A stretch of DNA of 15,247 nt, taken from the NCBI GenBank assembly GCA_025966255.1, contig JAOPVG010000199.1, forward strand, positions 1-15,247, given 5' to 3'. Each line of letters begins with the position of its first letter. Positions within the stretch are counted from its first letter, which is position 1. The notes under the pieces are model-generated. The model worked only from the letters and a program-made list of their open reading frames with translations. It made no database searches and had not been told where the DNA came from. Position numbers and translations under genes: made by a program. Source of the DNA: Jatrophihabitans sp. GTDB taxonomy: Bacteria > Actinomycetota > Actinomycetes > Mycobacteriales > Jatrophihabitantaceae. Of this stretch, positions 1 through 7,394 are shown piece by piece.

Positions 1-758
1 TCGAGGTCGATGCGCGCACCGAGGAAGGAGCGCGAGTGCAGGGGATAGAGCTCGCGTCCGACGGCGTCGGACGTTCGGGCGCGGTCGAGGAGTTCGCTGC
101 GCAGGAAGGTGGCAAGTTCCTCATACGCGGTGGACGCAGCCTGCGCGCCCCGCTCGAGATCGGCGCGCACCGAGGCGGGGAGCTCGGTGTCGTCTGCGGT
201 GGCGGCGCCTGCGGCGAACGTGGCGAAGAAGCCTTCGGGTCCGACGTTGTCGGCGCACTGGTCGATGCCAGCCTCAACCTGACGGCGCGCCGCGACGTGC
301 CCGCGCTCGGCGGCGTAACGCAGCGATGTGGCGTAGCCGGCGAGGGAGTCCGGGACGGCGGCGAGGCGCTTCGCGACCGTGGCCCAGTCGTCGACCGTGG
401 CGACGGGGGTCAGGTCGAAGACGTCACGGGTGCCCTGTAGGGGTGAGGCCACGTTGTTGAGGTCGGACTCCTCGGCGCCGGCCGCCCGCAGTTCCTCGGC
501 GAGGGTGAGGGTGTCGCGCAGCGCCGCGATCGTGACGCGATCGGTGGCGTCGGCCGGCTCCGCCGCGTCCAGGGCGGCGAGCGTGCGGCGGCGGTGATCG
601 GAGACGCTGGCGTGCCAGTCGGGAGTGAGCTCGGGCAGCTTGTCGTCGTAACCGGCCAGGCCGATGTAGGTCGCCTCGGCCGGATTCAACGCGGCGGACT
701 CGTCGAGGTAGGCGTCGGCCAGGGCATCCACAGCAGTGGGGGTGCGGGCAGCAGTCAT
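1..758 (-). CDS. DUF885 family protein (N-terminal part, cut by window edge)
   Basis: The minus strand is open from an ATG at 758 to the window edge, giving the first 252 residues. The translation begins MTAARTPTAVDALADAYLDE and contains AEATYIGLAGYDDKLPELTP (about residues 27-46), NNVASPLQGTRDVFDLTP (about 101-118) and VPDSLAGYATSLRYAAERGH (about 135-154). This pattern of an N-terminal helix, a 'NxxSPxQ..RDVFDL' segment and 'LxGYxxSL' matches my memory of DUF885 proteins, which are usually about 550-600 residues long. Some members carry an HExxH zinc-peptidase motif in the C-terminal half, which is not visible here, so peptidase activity cannot be judged. No signal peptide is evident, so it is probably cytoplasmic. 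The gene diverges from icd with 95 bases between starts. No Shine-Dalgarno is obvious, but a TAGTGT element lies 7 bases before the ATG, suggesting a leaderless message. The function is unknown. Confidence 0.8.
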   Translation of the reverse strand, partial: MTAARTPTAVDALADAYLDESAALNPAEATYIGLAGYDDKLPELTPDWHASVSDHRRRTLAALDAAEPADATDRVTIAALRDTLTLAEELRAAGAEESDLNNVASPLQGTRDVFDLTPVATVDDWATVAKRLAAVPDSLAGYATSLRYAAERGHVAARRQVEAGIDQCADNVGPEGFFATFAAGAATADDTELPASVRADLERGAQAASTAYEELATFLRSELLDRARTSDAVGRELYPLHSRSFLGARIDL

Positions 759-765
759 TCTCAGC

Positions 766-771
766 ACACTA
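766..771 (-). promoter_or_regulatory. Putative -10 element for leaderless DUF885 transcript
   Basis: Read on the minus strand, TAGTGT (TAnnnT) is followed by 7 bases and then the ATG at 758. That spacing would put the transcription start on or next to the start codon. No convincing -35 box is visible, and the absence of a purine-rich ribosome site supports the reading. Confidence 0.4.
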
Positions 772-812
772 GGGAAAGAAGGGGGGCCCGCCCAACGGAT
801 TCCTCGACGAGA

Positions 813-818
813 TATCTT
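813..818 (+). promoter_or_regulatory. Possible -10 element for icd
   Basis: TATCTT fits the TAnnnT pattern and lies 35 bases before the icd ATG, leaving room for the GGAGGA ribosome site at 840-845. No clear -35 box is seen at the expected distance, so this is a weak call. Confidence 0.25.
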
Positions 819-853
819 GATGCCAAGAGAACTCATCACGGAGGACGCCGGGT

Positions 854-2068
854 ATGGCCAAGATCAAGGTGACGGGAACGGTCGTCGAGCTCGACGGCGA
901 CGAGATGACGCGAATCATCTGGCAGTTCATCAAGGACAAGCTGATCATCCCCTATCTCGATATCAACCTCGAGTACTACGACCTCGGCATCGAGCATCGC
1001 GACGCAACCGATGACCAGGTGACGATCGACGCGGCCGAGGCGATCAAGCGCCACGGCGTCGGCGTCAAGTGCGCGACCATCACGCCGGACGAAGCACGGG
1101 TCGAGGAGTTCGGCCTGAAGAAGATGTGGCGCTCGCCGAACGGCACGATCCGCAACATCCTCGGCGGCGTGATCTTCCGCGAGCCGATCATCATGGCCAA
1201 CGTCCCGCGGCTTGTGCCGGGTTGGACGAAGCCGATCGTCATCGGCCGTCACGCCTTCGGCGACCAGTACCGCGCCACCGACCTGCGCGTGCCGGGCGAG
1301 GGCACGTTGACACTGACCTTCACGCCGAAGGATGGCAGCGAGCCGATCGAGCTCAACGTCTTCGACTTCCCCGGCCCCGGTGTCGCCCTGGCGATGTACA
1401 ACCTCGACGACTCGATCCGTGACTTCGCGCGGGCGTCCCTGCGTTACGGCCTCGACCGCAACTTCCCGGTCTACCTGTCGACGAAGAACACGATCCTCAA
1501 GGGCTACGACGGCCGGTTCAAGGACATCTTCGCCGAGGTCTTCGAAGCCGAGTTCAAGTCCGACTTCGAGGCCGCGGGCCTCACCTACGAGCACCGCCTG
1601 ATCGACGACATGGTGGCCGCGTCGCTGAAGTGGGAGGGCGGCTACGTCTGGGCCTGCAAGAACTACGACGGCGACGTACAGTCCGACACCGTCGCGCAGG
1701 GCTTCGGCTCGCTCGGCCTCATGACGTCGGTGCTCATGACTCCGGACGGCAAGACCGTTGAAGCCGAGGCGGCGCACGGAACGGTGACGCGGCACTTCCG
1801 CCAGCACCAGGCCGGCAAGCCCACCTCGACCAACCCGATCGCGTCGATCTTCGCCTGGACGCGCGGCCTCGCGCACCGCGGCAAGCTCGACGAAACGCCC
1901 GAGGTGACCGCCTTCGCCGAGACGCTCGAGCGGGTGTGCGTGGAGACGGTCGAGAGCGGCCGGATGACGAAGGACCTCGCGCTTCTCATCGACGCCGACG
2001 CGCCCTGGCTGACGACCGAGGAGTTCCTCGACGCCATCGACGCAAACCTGCAGAAAGCGATGGCCTGA
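854..2068 (+). CDS. icd: NADP-dependent isocitrate dehydrogenase, eukaryote-like homodimeric type
   Basis: This 404-residue enzyme oxidises isocitrate to 2-oxoglutarate and CO2 in the TCA cycle, making NADPH in the cytoplasm. The sequence is closely similar along its length to human IDH1/IDH2 and to the mycobacterial Icd1 type, not to the E. coli Icd type. Visible landmarks are [13 protein letters not shown] near the start, SPNGTIRN (94-101, with substrate arginine R100), [13 protein letters not shown] (131-143, with R132 at the same number as the human substrate arginine and Y139), KNTIL (catalytic lysine K211), DD (251-252), YDGDVQSD (271-278, metal-binding aspartates) and AAHGTVTRH (306-314, where R313 and H314 match the NADP-selecting pair). 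GGAGGA at 840-845 lies 8 bases before the ATG and fixes the start. The length is normal. No residue looks defective. The next gene starts 275 bases later, after a structured gap. Confidence 0.97.
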   Translation: MAKIKVTGTVVELDGDEMTRIIWQFIKDKLIIPYLDINLEYYDLGIEHRDATDDQVTIDAAEAIKRHGVGVKCATITPDEARVEEFGLKKMWRSPNGTIRNILGGVIFREPIIMANVPRLVPGWTKPIVIGRHAFGDQYRATDLRVPGEGTLTLTFTPKDGSEPIELNVFDFPGPGVALAMYNLDDSIRDFARASLRYGLDRNFPVYLSTKNTILKGYDGRFKDIFAEVFEAEFKSDFEAAGLTYEHRLIDDMVAASLKWEGGYVWACKNYDGDVQSDTVAQGFGSLGLMTSVLMTPDGKTVEAEAAHGTVTRHFRQHQAGKPTSTNPIASIFAWTRGLAHRGKLDETPEVTAFAETLERVCVETVESGRMTKDLALLIDADAPWLTTEEFLDAIDANLQKAMA

Positions 2069-2166
2069 CTCAGTCCGCCGGGCGGTTCGCGGGCGCGCTC
2101 GTCGCAGTCGTGGTTGCGTCGCCGTACCTCGGGGTATGCCGGGGTGCGGCGCAATCCCGTACCAGA

Positions 2167-2198
2167 AAGGGCATCTGCGGTTATCCGGATGGGCCCTT
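2167..2198 (+). terminator. Imperfect hairpin after icd (possible terminator or RNA element)
   Basis: AAGGGC (2167-2172) pairs with GCCCTT (2193-2198), ATC (2173-2175) with GAT (2188-2190), and CGG (2178-2180) with CCG (2185-2187) around a TTAT loop. There are two-base bulges TG and GG. No T-run follows, as is common for actinobacterial terminators. A shorter hairpin, GCCC (2193-2196) with GGGC (2200-2203), reuses the same 3' arm, so the two folds exclude each other. It lies about 100 bases after the icd stop and just before a promoter-like stretch. The most economical reading is the end of the icd transcript. Confidence 0.4.
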
Positions 2199-2230
2199 CG
2201 GGCAAGGTTATCTGTAACAGAGTGTCGTGA

Positions 2231-2246
2231 TGTGACCGCAGTCACT
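2231..2246 (+). promoter_or_regulatory. CRP/GlxR-like palindromic operator candidate
   Basis: TGTGACCGCAGTCACT matches the CRP-family consensus TGTGA-N6-TCACA at 9 of 10 fixed bases, and its core GTGAC-CGCA-GTCAC is a perfect inverted repeat (2232-2245). Actinobacterial CRP/GlxR regulators use this consensus. It abuts a TAGGTT -10 candidate (2246-2251), so bound regulator would sit over the -35 region of a promoter reading towards the hydrolase gene. Binding by a CRP-type protein is inferred from the motif alone. Confidence 0.5.
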
Positions 2247-2251
2247 AGGTT
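2246..2251 (+). promoter_or_regulatory. Possible -10 element for the alpha/beta hydrolase gene
   Basis: TAGGTT fits TAnnnT and would give a transcript starting near 2258 with a leader of about 85 bases. That leader holds two copies of the palindrome ACCGGT (2283-2288 and 2300-2305), which could pair with each other, and ends in the ribosome site GAGGAGG. No good -35 is seen, as might be expected for an activator-dependent promoter. Confidence 0.3.
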
Positions 2252-2343
2252 CATCGTGTGGCACGTGGGTAACGTCCAGATGACCGGTGCGTAGCCGGGA
2301 CCGGTCGTGGCGCCCCCCGGCCCGCGCAGCGAGGAGGCGGCAA

Positions 2344-3198
2344 ATGCTCGCGTATGAGCGTCATGGTTCCGGAGACCCGCTCGTCCTCGTGCACGGCGTT
2401 ACGCATCGCCGGCAGGCCTGGTACCCGGTTCTCGACCAGCTCACCGAGCAGCGGGAAGTCATTCTCGTCGACCTTCCCGGCCATGGCGATTCCCCGCCAC
2501 TGGTAACCGAAGGCCGTCCCGTCGCCGAGGTACTTCGCGAGCAGTTCAAGCAGTTCCTCGCCGACCAGCAACTCGACCGCCCGCACGTCGCCGGAAACTC
2601 ACTCGGCGGCCTCGTCGCTCTGTACGCCGGCGCCGAGGGCGATGCCCGCAGCGTCACCGCGCTGTCGCCGGCTGGGTTCTGGCGCAACAACCGCGAGTTC
2701 GCCTACACCCGACACATCTTCACGCGCGCCTGTGCCATGAGCGCCCGGCTGGGCACTCGCGCCGAGCTGCTCGCCCGCACCCGCGGTGGCCGCAACGTCA
2801 TGTACGGCCTTCTCTGCGCGCACCCAGCACGGGTCTCGCCTGATCAGGCCCTGGGCGACGTGCGCGGCTTCCTGTACGCGCGGCCTGCGCTGCGCACGCT
2901 GCTCGCCGCCGCCGAGCCGTTCGACATGGAGATCCCGCTCGGCGTTCCGGTCACGATCGCCTGGGGCGCCCGCGACCTCGTGCTGCCGCCGTGGCAGGCC
3001 GCGGCCGCCAAGCAGGCCTTCCCGTTCGGGGAGCACATCATGATGCGCGGCGTCGGCCACGTCCCGATGACCGACGATCCGAACTTCGTCGCCCAGATCT
3101 TGCTGCGCGGTAGTGAACCGTCGGCCTCGATCGCCCCGATCGAGTCGGCCAACAAGTCGTCGACCGGCCCGGCGGCCGCCCGCGCGGCCACCGCTTGA
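2344..3198 (+). CDS. Alpha/beta-fold hydrolase
   Basis: I place the start at the ATG at 2344 because GAGGAGG (2331-2337) lies 6 bases upstream; an in-frame GTG at 2287 would add 19 arginine-rich residues before this ribosome site. The product has 284 residues. It shows the alpha/beta-hydrolase layout: oxyanion-side HG motif in LVLVHGVTHRRQAW (13-26), LPGHGDS (44-50), nucleophile elbow GNSLGG with S86, acid D211 in WGARDLVLP, and base H239 in GVGHVP. The cap region (about 110-195) is helical and arginine-rich. Residues 257-284 form an Ala/Ser-rich tail of low complexity. No signal peptide is seen. A hydrolase lies between icd and trpS in M. tuberculosis too (Rv3337/Rv3338, as I recall split there), whereas this copy is intact. 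The substrate cannot be told from sequence; esters, lactones or epoxides are all possible. A CRP-like site upstream suggests regulation. Confidence 0.85.
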   Translation: MLAYERHGSGDPLVLVHGVTHRRQAWYPVLDQLTEQREVILVDLPGHGDSPPLVTEGRPVAEVLREQFKQFLADQQLDRPHVAGNSLGGLVALYAGAEGDARSVTALSPAGFWRNNREFAYTRHIFTRACAMSARLGTRAELLARTRGGRNVMYGLLCAHPARVSPDQALGDVRGFLYARPALRTLLAAAEPFDMEIPLGVPVTIAWGARDLVLPPWQAAAAKQAFPFGEHIMMRGVGHVPMTDDPNFVAQILLRGSEPSASIAPIESANKSSTGPAAARAATA

Positions 3199-3245
3199 CG
3201 CGAACCCCCTGCTCGAAGGCGACGGCAACAACGGCGCCGCACCCC

Positions 3246-3251
3246 TACGCT
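3246..3251 (+). promoter_or_regulatory. Possible -10 element for the CBS membrane-protein gene
   Basis: TACGCT fits TAnnnT in the 93-base gap between the hydrolase stop and the next start. It would give a leader of about 35 bases that includes the GGGGAGG ribosome site (3278-3284). No recognisable -35 box is present. Confidence 0.3.
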
Positions 3252-3291
3252 GGGTCGAGACGACAACAGTGAGGTTCGGGGAGGCGGGACG

Positions 3292-4620
3292 GTGGCCGGC
3301 GCGACGCTGCTCAACATCGGCATCGTCCTACTGCTGATCATCATCGAGGGCGTCTTCGTCGCTGCCGAGATCGCGCTCGTTTCCTTGCGCGAGAGCCAGG
3401 TTCGCGCGCTCGCCGAGACGGGCCGCCGCGGGGCCGCCGTCGCCCGACTAGTTTCTGACCCGAACCGGTTCCTCGCCGCGGCCCAGGTCGGCGTCACGTC
3501 CACGGCGTTGCTGTCCAGCGCGTACGGCGCCGTGACCCTGTCCGACGAGGCCAAGCAGGTCCTGGTCCGGCACGGCTGGAGCTCCGGTCTCGCCGGCGCC
3601 ACCGGAGTGATCGGGGTCACGCTCGTGATCTCTTTCGTCACCCTGGTTCTCGGCGAACTCGCTCCGAAGCGGCTCGGGCTGCAGCGCAATGACCTCGCCG
3701 CCCTGTTCTTTGCCGGGCCACTGAACCGGGTTGCCGGCTTCTTCCGTCCGGTCATCTGGCTGCTGTCCAAGTCGACGAACGTCGTGGTGCGGCTGCTCGG
3801 CGGCGATCCGAACGCGGCTCGCCAGCCGATCAGCGAAGACGAGTTGCGGGGCCTGGTCGCCGCCCACGAATCGCTGACGACGGACGAGCGCCGGCTCATC
3901 GACGAAGTGTTCGCCGCGGGAGAGCGGTCCATCGGCGAGGTGATGGTGCCGCGCACCGAGGTGACCTTCCTCGACGGTTCAATGACGGTGAGCCGAGCGG
4001 CGAAGGTCGCCAGCGAGTCGCCGCACTCGCGCTACCCGGTGGTGGGCCGCGGGCACGACGACGTGCTCGGCTTCGTGCACATCCGCGATCTGCTCCTGCC
4101 GGCTGTACGGCACGACCGTGACCGCACCGTGGCCAGCGTGGCCCGCGAGGTGAAGGCAATGCCGGGCAGCAAGCACGTCCTCAACGCGATGTCGGAGATG
4201 CGGGCCGAGGGCCATCACATGGCGATCGTCGTCGACGAGTACGGCGGCACCGACGGCGTCGTCACGCTCGAGGACCTCATCGAGGAGGTCATCGGCGACA
4301 TCCGCGACGAGTACGACGCGGACACGGTGGAGTCGCGCCGGTTGGCCGGCGGCGAGGTCGAGGTCGACGGCATGCTCAATCTCGACGAGATCGAGGAGAT
4401 CGCCGGCGTACAACTGCCCGAGGGCCCGTACGCCACGCTCGGCGGCTACGTGATGGCCGAGCTCGGCCGGATGCCCGTCGCCGGCGATGTCGTGGAGCAC
4501 CACGGTGCCCGGCTCACGGTGGTGCGCATCGACGGGCGGCGGGTGGCGCGCGTCCGGGTGACTCCGCCGCCGAGTGAGAACGACGACACCACGACTCCGG
4601 ACGCTGTGCAGGCGACCTGA
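3292..4620 (+). CDS. CNNM/CorC (HlyC) family CBS-domain membrane protein
   Basis: The start is a GTG with GGGGAGG (3278-3284) 7 bases upstream. The product of 442 residues has the full family layout. It has an N-terminal DUF21/CNNM membrane domain with hydrophobic segments at about 6-28, 60-82, 102-122 and 135-160, and the conserved [10 protein letters not shown] at 121-130. A CBS pair follows (about 215-272 and 280-337), including VMVPRTEV (217-224), SRYPVVG (246-252), [17 protein letters not shown] (313-329) and [12 protein letters not shown] (331-342). A C-terminal CorC/HlyC domain covers about 347-425, followed by a short Thr/Asp tail. Relatives such as MpfA, CorC and human CNNMs act in magnesium efflux or homeostasis, with the CBS pair sensing nucleotide or Mg-ATP. 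The old name 'hemolysin' is misleading. The Mg2+ role is inferred from family. The trpS start lies only 43 bases downstream, so read-through is plausible. Confidence 0.92.
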   Translation: MAGATLLNIGIVLLLIIIEGVFVAAEIALVSLRESQVRALAETGRRGAAVARLVSDPNRFLAAAQVGVTSTALLSSAYGAVTLSDEAKQVLVRHGWSSGLAGATGVIGVTLVISFVTLVLGELAPKRLGLQRNDLAALFFAGPLNRVAGFFRPVIWLLSKSTNVVVRLLGGDPNAARQPISEDELRGLVAAHESLTTDERRLIDEVFAAGERSIGEVMVPRTEVTFLDGSMTVSRAAKVASESPHSRYPVVGRGHDDVLGFVHIRDLLLPAVRHDRDRTVASVAREVKAMPGSKHVLNAMSEMRAEGHHMAIVVDEYGGTDGVVTLEDLIEEVIGDIRDEYDADTVESRRLAGGEVEVDGMLNLDEIEEIAGVQLPEGPYATLGGYVMAELGRMPVAGDVVEHHGARLTVVRIDGRRVARVRVTPPPSENDDTTTPDAVQAT

Positions 4621-4663
4621 CCGGTCGAGCCGCCCATGGGTCGGAGTGCAACAATCGGGAATC

Positions 4664-5686
4664 ATGGCTTCCCCAGCTTCACGACAGCGGGTGCTGTCCG
4701 GCATCCAGCCCACCTCGGCGTCCTACCACCTGGGTAACTACCTGGGTGCGTTGAAGCAGTGGGTGGCGATGCAGGACGCCTACGAGGTCTTCTACTTCCT
4801 GGCCGATCTCCACGCCTTGACGGCCGAATTACCCGACCCCGCGGTCCTCACCGACCGCAGTAGGCGCGCCGCCGCGCAGTTGATCGCCGCCGGCGTCGAT
4901 CCCGAGCGCAGCGCGATCTTCCTGCAGAGCCACGTGCCCGCGCACACGCAGCTGAGCTGGGTATTCGAGTGCTTGACCGGCTTCGGCGAGGGCAGCCGGA
5001 TGACTCAGTTCAAGGACAAGTCCGCCCGCGGCAACGCCGACCGCGTCAGCGTCGGGCTGTTCACCTACCCGATCCTGCAGGCGGCGGACATCCTCATCTA
5101 TCAGGCTCACTACGTGCCGGTCGGCGAGGACCAGCGCCAGCACATCGAGCTCACCCGCAACCTGGCGCAGCGCTTCAACAATCGCTACGGCGAGACGTTC
5201 GTCATGCCCGACGCGTACATCACCAAAGAGGCCGCCAAGATCCTCGATCTGCAGGATCCGACGGCGAAGATGAGCAAGTCGCTGCCCGACGCCGGCACGT
5301 TGAACCTGCTCGACGACTCGGCCGTCCTGGCCAAGAAGATCAAGCGGGCGACCACCGACGGCGAGACCGAGATCCGCTTCGATCCCGCGACCAAGCCGGG
5401 CATCTCGAACCTGCTCGCCATCCTCTCCGCGGTCACTGATTCGCCGATCGCGACGCTCGAGGCGGACTTCGCGGGGCAGGGCTACGGCGGGCTGAAGAAT
5501 GCGGTGGCCGACGCCGTGGTCGCGTTCACCGAGCCGTTCGGAAAGCGGATGGCCGAGGTGCTGGCCGACATCCCCGAACTCGACCGGGTGCTCGCGCGCG
5601 GGGCCGAGCGTGCTCGCGCGATCGCTGACGTCACGGTGAAGTCCGTCTACGACCGGGTGGGCTTCGTGCCCGCCGCCGGGCGTTGA
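4664..5686 (+). CDS. trpS: Tryptophanyl-tRNA synthetase
   Basis: This class I synthetase charges tRNA-Trp in the cytoplasm. The 340-residue product starting at the ATG at 4664 has the usual length of bacterial TrpRS. An earlier in-frame start would overlap the upstream gene and add 30 residues that do not resemble TrpRS. Motifs are the HIGH equivalent HLGN (22-25) within [29 protein letters not shown] (45-53), [10 protein letters not shown] (113-122), PILQAADIL (136-144), [13 protein letters not shown] (153-165) and KMSKS (202-206). All key positions look intact. The ribosome site is weak (CGGGA at 4656-4660). The next gene begins 4 bases after the stop, suggesting co-transcription and translational coupling. 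trpS near icd and a YihY gene resembles the mycobacterial arrangement. I see no T-box or tryptophan leader peptide upstream. Confidence 0.97.
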   Translation: MASPASRQRVLSGIQPTSASYHLGNYLGALKQWVAMQDAYEVFYFLADLHALTAELPDPAVLTDRSRRAAAQLIAAGVDPERSAIFLQSHVPAHTQLSWVFECLTGFGEGSRMTQFKDKSARGNADRVSVGLFTYPILQAADILIYQAHYVPVGEDQRQHIELTRNLAQRFNNRYGETFVMPDAYITKEAAKILDLQDPTAKMSKSLPDAGTLNLLDDSAVLAKKIKRATTDGETEIRFDPATKPGISNLLAILSAVTDSPIATLEADFAGQGYGGLKNAVADAVVAFTEPFGKRMAEVLADIPELDRVLARGAERARAIADVTVKSVYDRVGFVPAAGR

Positions 5687-5690
5687 CGGC

Positions 5691-6233
5691 ATGACCCAAC
5701 AGGTGATGCTCGGGGTTGCCATCGCGATTCCTAAGCCGCACGCGACTGTGCTCACCAATTGGCGCAAGCAGGTCGGAGACCCGGCCGCCGGGCTCGTGTG
5801 GCCGCACGTGACGCTGCTTCCGCCGACGCCGGTGCCGGCCGATTCGATGGAGTACGTCGAGAAGCATCTCGCCGAGGCCGCCGCGGCGCAGGAGCCGTTC
5901 GTGATGCACCTGGCCGGCACCGGAACGTTCCGTCCGACCTCCCCGGTGGTCTTCATCCAGATCGCGACCGGCGTCTCGCAGTGCGAGTTGCTCGAGGAGG
6001 CGATCCGGCGCGGACCGCTCGATCGCGACCTCGAGTTCCCCTACCACCCGCACGTCACCGTGGCCCAGCACATAGCCGAGGCCGGCCTCGACGACGCCTA
6101 CGACGGGCTCGCCGGGTTCGTGGCGCGGTTCTCGGTCGAGAGCTTCGTGCTCTTTTCGCGCGACGCCGACGGACGGTGGGCGTGGCGCACCGAATTCCCC
6201 CTCGGCGGTACCAATGGACAGGCCAAGGGGTAA
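5691..6233 (+). CDS. 2'-5' RNA ligase-like protein (LigT / 2H phosphoesterase)
   Basis: This 180-residue protein carries the two signature HxTx motifs of the 2H phosphoesterase superfamily: HVTL at 39-42 (WPHVTLLPP) and HVTV at 121-124 (YHPHVTVAQH). They are about 80 residues apart, as expected for two symmetric lobes sharing one active site. Family members act on 2'-5' linkages or cyclic phosphates of RNA or small nucleotides; LigT/ThpR joins or opens 2'-5' bonds in tRNA halves in vitro. Which reaction this one performs cannot be seen. The ATG at 5691 is 4 bases after the trpS stop with no strong ribosome site, so translation is probably coupled to trpS. The following membrane-protein gene starts 9 bases after its stop. 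As I recall, the mycobacterial trpS-YihY neighbourhood lacks this gene, which would make it an insertion into a conserved block. Confidence 0.85.
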   Translation: MTQQVMLGVAIAIPKPHATVLTNWRKQVGDPAAGLVWPHVTLLPPTPVPADSMEYVEKHLAEAAAAQEPFVMHLAGTGTFRPTSPVVFIQIATGVSQCELLEEAIRRGPLDRDLEFPYHPHVTVAQHIAEAGLDDAYDGLAGFVARFSVESFVLFSRDADGRWAWRTEFPLGGTNGQAKG

Positions 6234-6242
6234 GCCCAGGGC

Positions 6243-7328
6243 ATGACGCAGACTCGCCCGAGCGCGATCGCCCGGGCGAAGTCCGCTGCCAACGCCCGCT
6301 GGAGGGCGCTGCAGGCGCGCTGCGTCTGGTTGCGGCACGTGATCGAGGCGTGGCAGTTGCTCCAGCGCAACAATGGCAATCAGTACGCGGCCGCGATCAC
6401 CTACTTCTCCTTCCTCGCGCTCTTTCCGCTGCTGCTGCTCGCCGTTGCCGTCACCGGTTTCGTCCTGCACTCGCATCCAGCGCTCGAGCAGGAGTTCTTC
6501 GCAAACGTGACGGCCAATGTGCCCGGCGAGTTCGGTCGCACCCTGGAGTCCTCGCTGCGCACGTCCATCCAGCAGCGCACCGGCCTCGGCATCGTCGGGC
6601 TCATCGGTGTGCTGCTCATTGGGCTCGGCTGGATCGGCAACCTCCGGCAAGCCATCGATGCCGTGTGGGGGCGGGCACCGGCCAAGCGCGGCTTCATCGG
6701 TGGCCGGGTGGCGAACCTGCTCGTCCTGGCCGGCCTGGGTCTCGGTGTGGTCGTCTCGCTGGGCCTCACCGTGGTGGGGACCTCCCTCACCGATCAGATC
6801 CTGCGGGCGCTCGCCCTTGACCACGTCCCCGGGTTCCATCTCCTGCTGAAGGTGCTCGGTGTGCTGCTCGCCGTGGTCGGTGACATGGCGATCTTCTGGT
6901 GGCTGCTCATCAAGCTGCCGCAGGTCGACGTGCCCCGGCGCATCGCGGTGAAGGGTGCCCTGCTCGCCTCGATCGGATTCGAAGTCCTCAAGATCGTCGG
7001 CAGCTACACGATCGCCCACACCGCCAACAGCCCGACCGCCGGACCGTTCGCCAGCATCCTCGCCGTGCTGATCTGGATTCAGCTCGTAGCCCGCTACATG
7101 CTCTTCTCGTGCGCCTGGACGGCCACCCTCACCGCTGAATACCGCGGCGCCGTCGCCGCGAACACGATCCCGATCATCGAGCCCGAAGCCATGGTTGACC
7201 GGCGCCGCGAGCGGGGCTCCGCCGTCACCCCCGCCGCCGTGGGAGTCACCTTGGTCGGCGCCGGCGCGATCGTCGGCGCCGCCGCCACCTGGGCCGTCAC
7301 CCGCCCGCGTCCGCATACCGACGAATGA
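6243..7328 (+). CDS. YihY/BrkB family inner-membrane protein
   Basis: The 361-residue product has a cytoplasmic, basic N-terminus (about 1-45), then the family landmark NNGNQYAAAITYFSFLALFP (43-62) leading into the first membrane segment (about 52-77). Further hydrophobic segments lie at about 113-134, 157-180, 203-224, 235-255 and 268-295. GWIGNLRQAIDAVWG (129-143) and GPFASILAVLIWIQL (267-281) are also typical of the family. An additional glycine/alanine-rich hydrophobic stretch at about 331-352 forms a C-terminal extra segment. The family was once called ribonuclease BN by mistake; its true function is unknown and it is annotated as 'virulence factor BrkB' by similarity only. The gene follows the 2H gene by 9 bases, so trpS, the 2H gene and this gene form a probable operon. 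A YihY gene also neighbours trpS in M. tuberculosis (Rv3335c/Rv3336c). Confidence 0.9.
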   Translation: MTQTRPSAIARAKSAANARWRALQARCVWLRHVIEAWQLLQRNNGNQYAAAITYFSFLALFPLLLLAVAVTGFVLHSHPALEQEFFANVTANVPGEFGRTLESSLRTSIQQRTGLGIVGLIGVLLIGLGWIGNLRQAIDAVWGRAPAKRGFIGGRVANLLVLAGLGLGVVVSLGLTVVGTSLTDQILRALALDHVPGFHLLLKVLGVLLAVVGDMAIFWWLLIKLPQVDVPRRIAVKGALLASIGFEVLKIVGSYTIAHTANSPTAGPFASILAVLIWIQLVARYMLFSCAWTATLTAEYRGAVAANTIPIIEPEAMVDRRRERGSAVTPAAVGVTLVGAGAIVGAAATWAVTRPRPHTDE

Positions 7329-7394
7329 GTCGCACCCGCCCGGCTGGTTCACTTGCGGACGAGGTCGGCCGGTGCGCTGGTCAAACCCGAGCGA

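Larger units (their letters stand above)
2069..2343. other. icd-hydrolase intergenic region, rich in short repeats
   Basis: This 275-base gap is the longest in the window and is visibly less GC-rich from about 2160 to 2260 than the genes. Besides the hairpin, CRP-like palindrome and -10 candidate listed separately, it holds a direct repeat GGTTATC (2179-2185 and 2206-2212), a small inverted repeat TCTGT-A-ACAGA (2211-2221) and two ACCGGT palindromes (2283-2288, 2300-2305). A 52-codon open frame starting at about 2137 crosses it but has no ribosome site and no protein-like features, so I do not call it a gene. I recognise no known riboswitch. Confidence 0.6.

Noticed and set aside
36..1014. 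Several short plus-strand frames over the left edge
   Set aside because: They oppose the DUF885 coding frame, which gives a coherent protein translation on the minus strand.
836..2254. Long minus-strand open frame opposite icd
   Set aside because: The translation is Arg/Val/Asp-rich with no domain character and lies exactly antisense to a clearly conserved enzyme; such frames arise from high-GC third-position bias.
2137..2295. 52-codon frame in the icd-hydrolase gap
   Set aside because: No ribosome site, overlap with hairpins and the CRP-like site, and no recognisable protein character.
4726..4752. Repeated ACCTGGGT within trpS
   Set aside because: It encodes the conserved HLGNYLG segment of the synthetase active site, so the repetition follows from the protein.
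5631..7352. 573-codon minus-strand open frame opposite the 2H and YihY genes
   Set aside because: Low-complexity Gly/Asp/Glu/Arg/His translation and full overlap with two recognisable genes show it is a shadow.
7329..7394. Possible terminator between the YihY and kinase genes
   Set aside because: Only a short AGTCGC/GCGACT inverted repeat with a loop of over 50 bases and a weak CCGGC/GCCGG pair are visible; too little to call.
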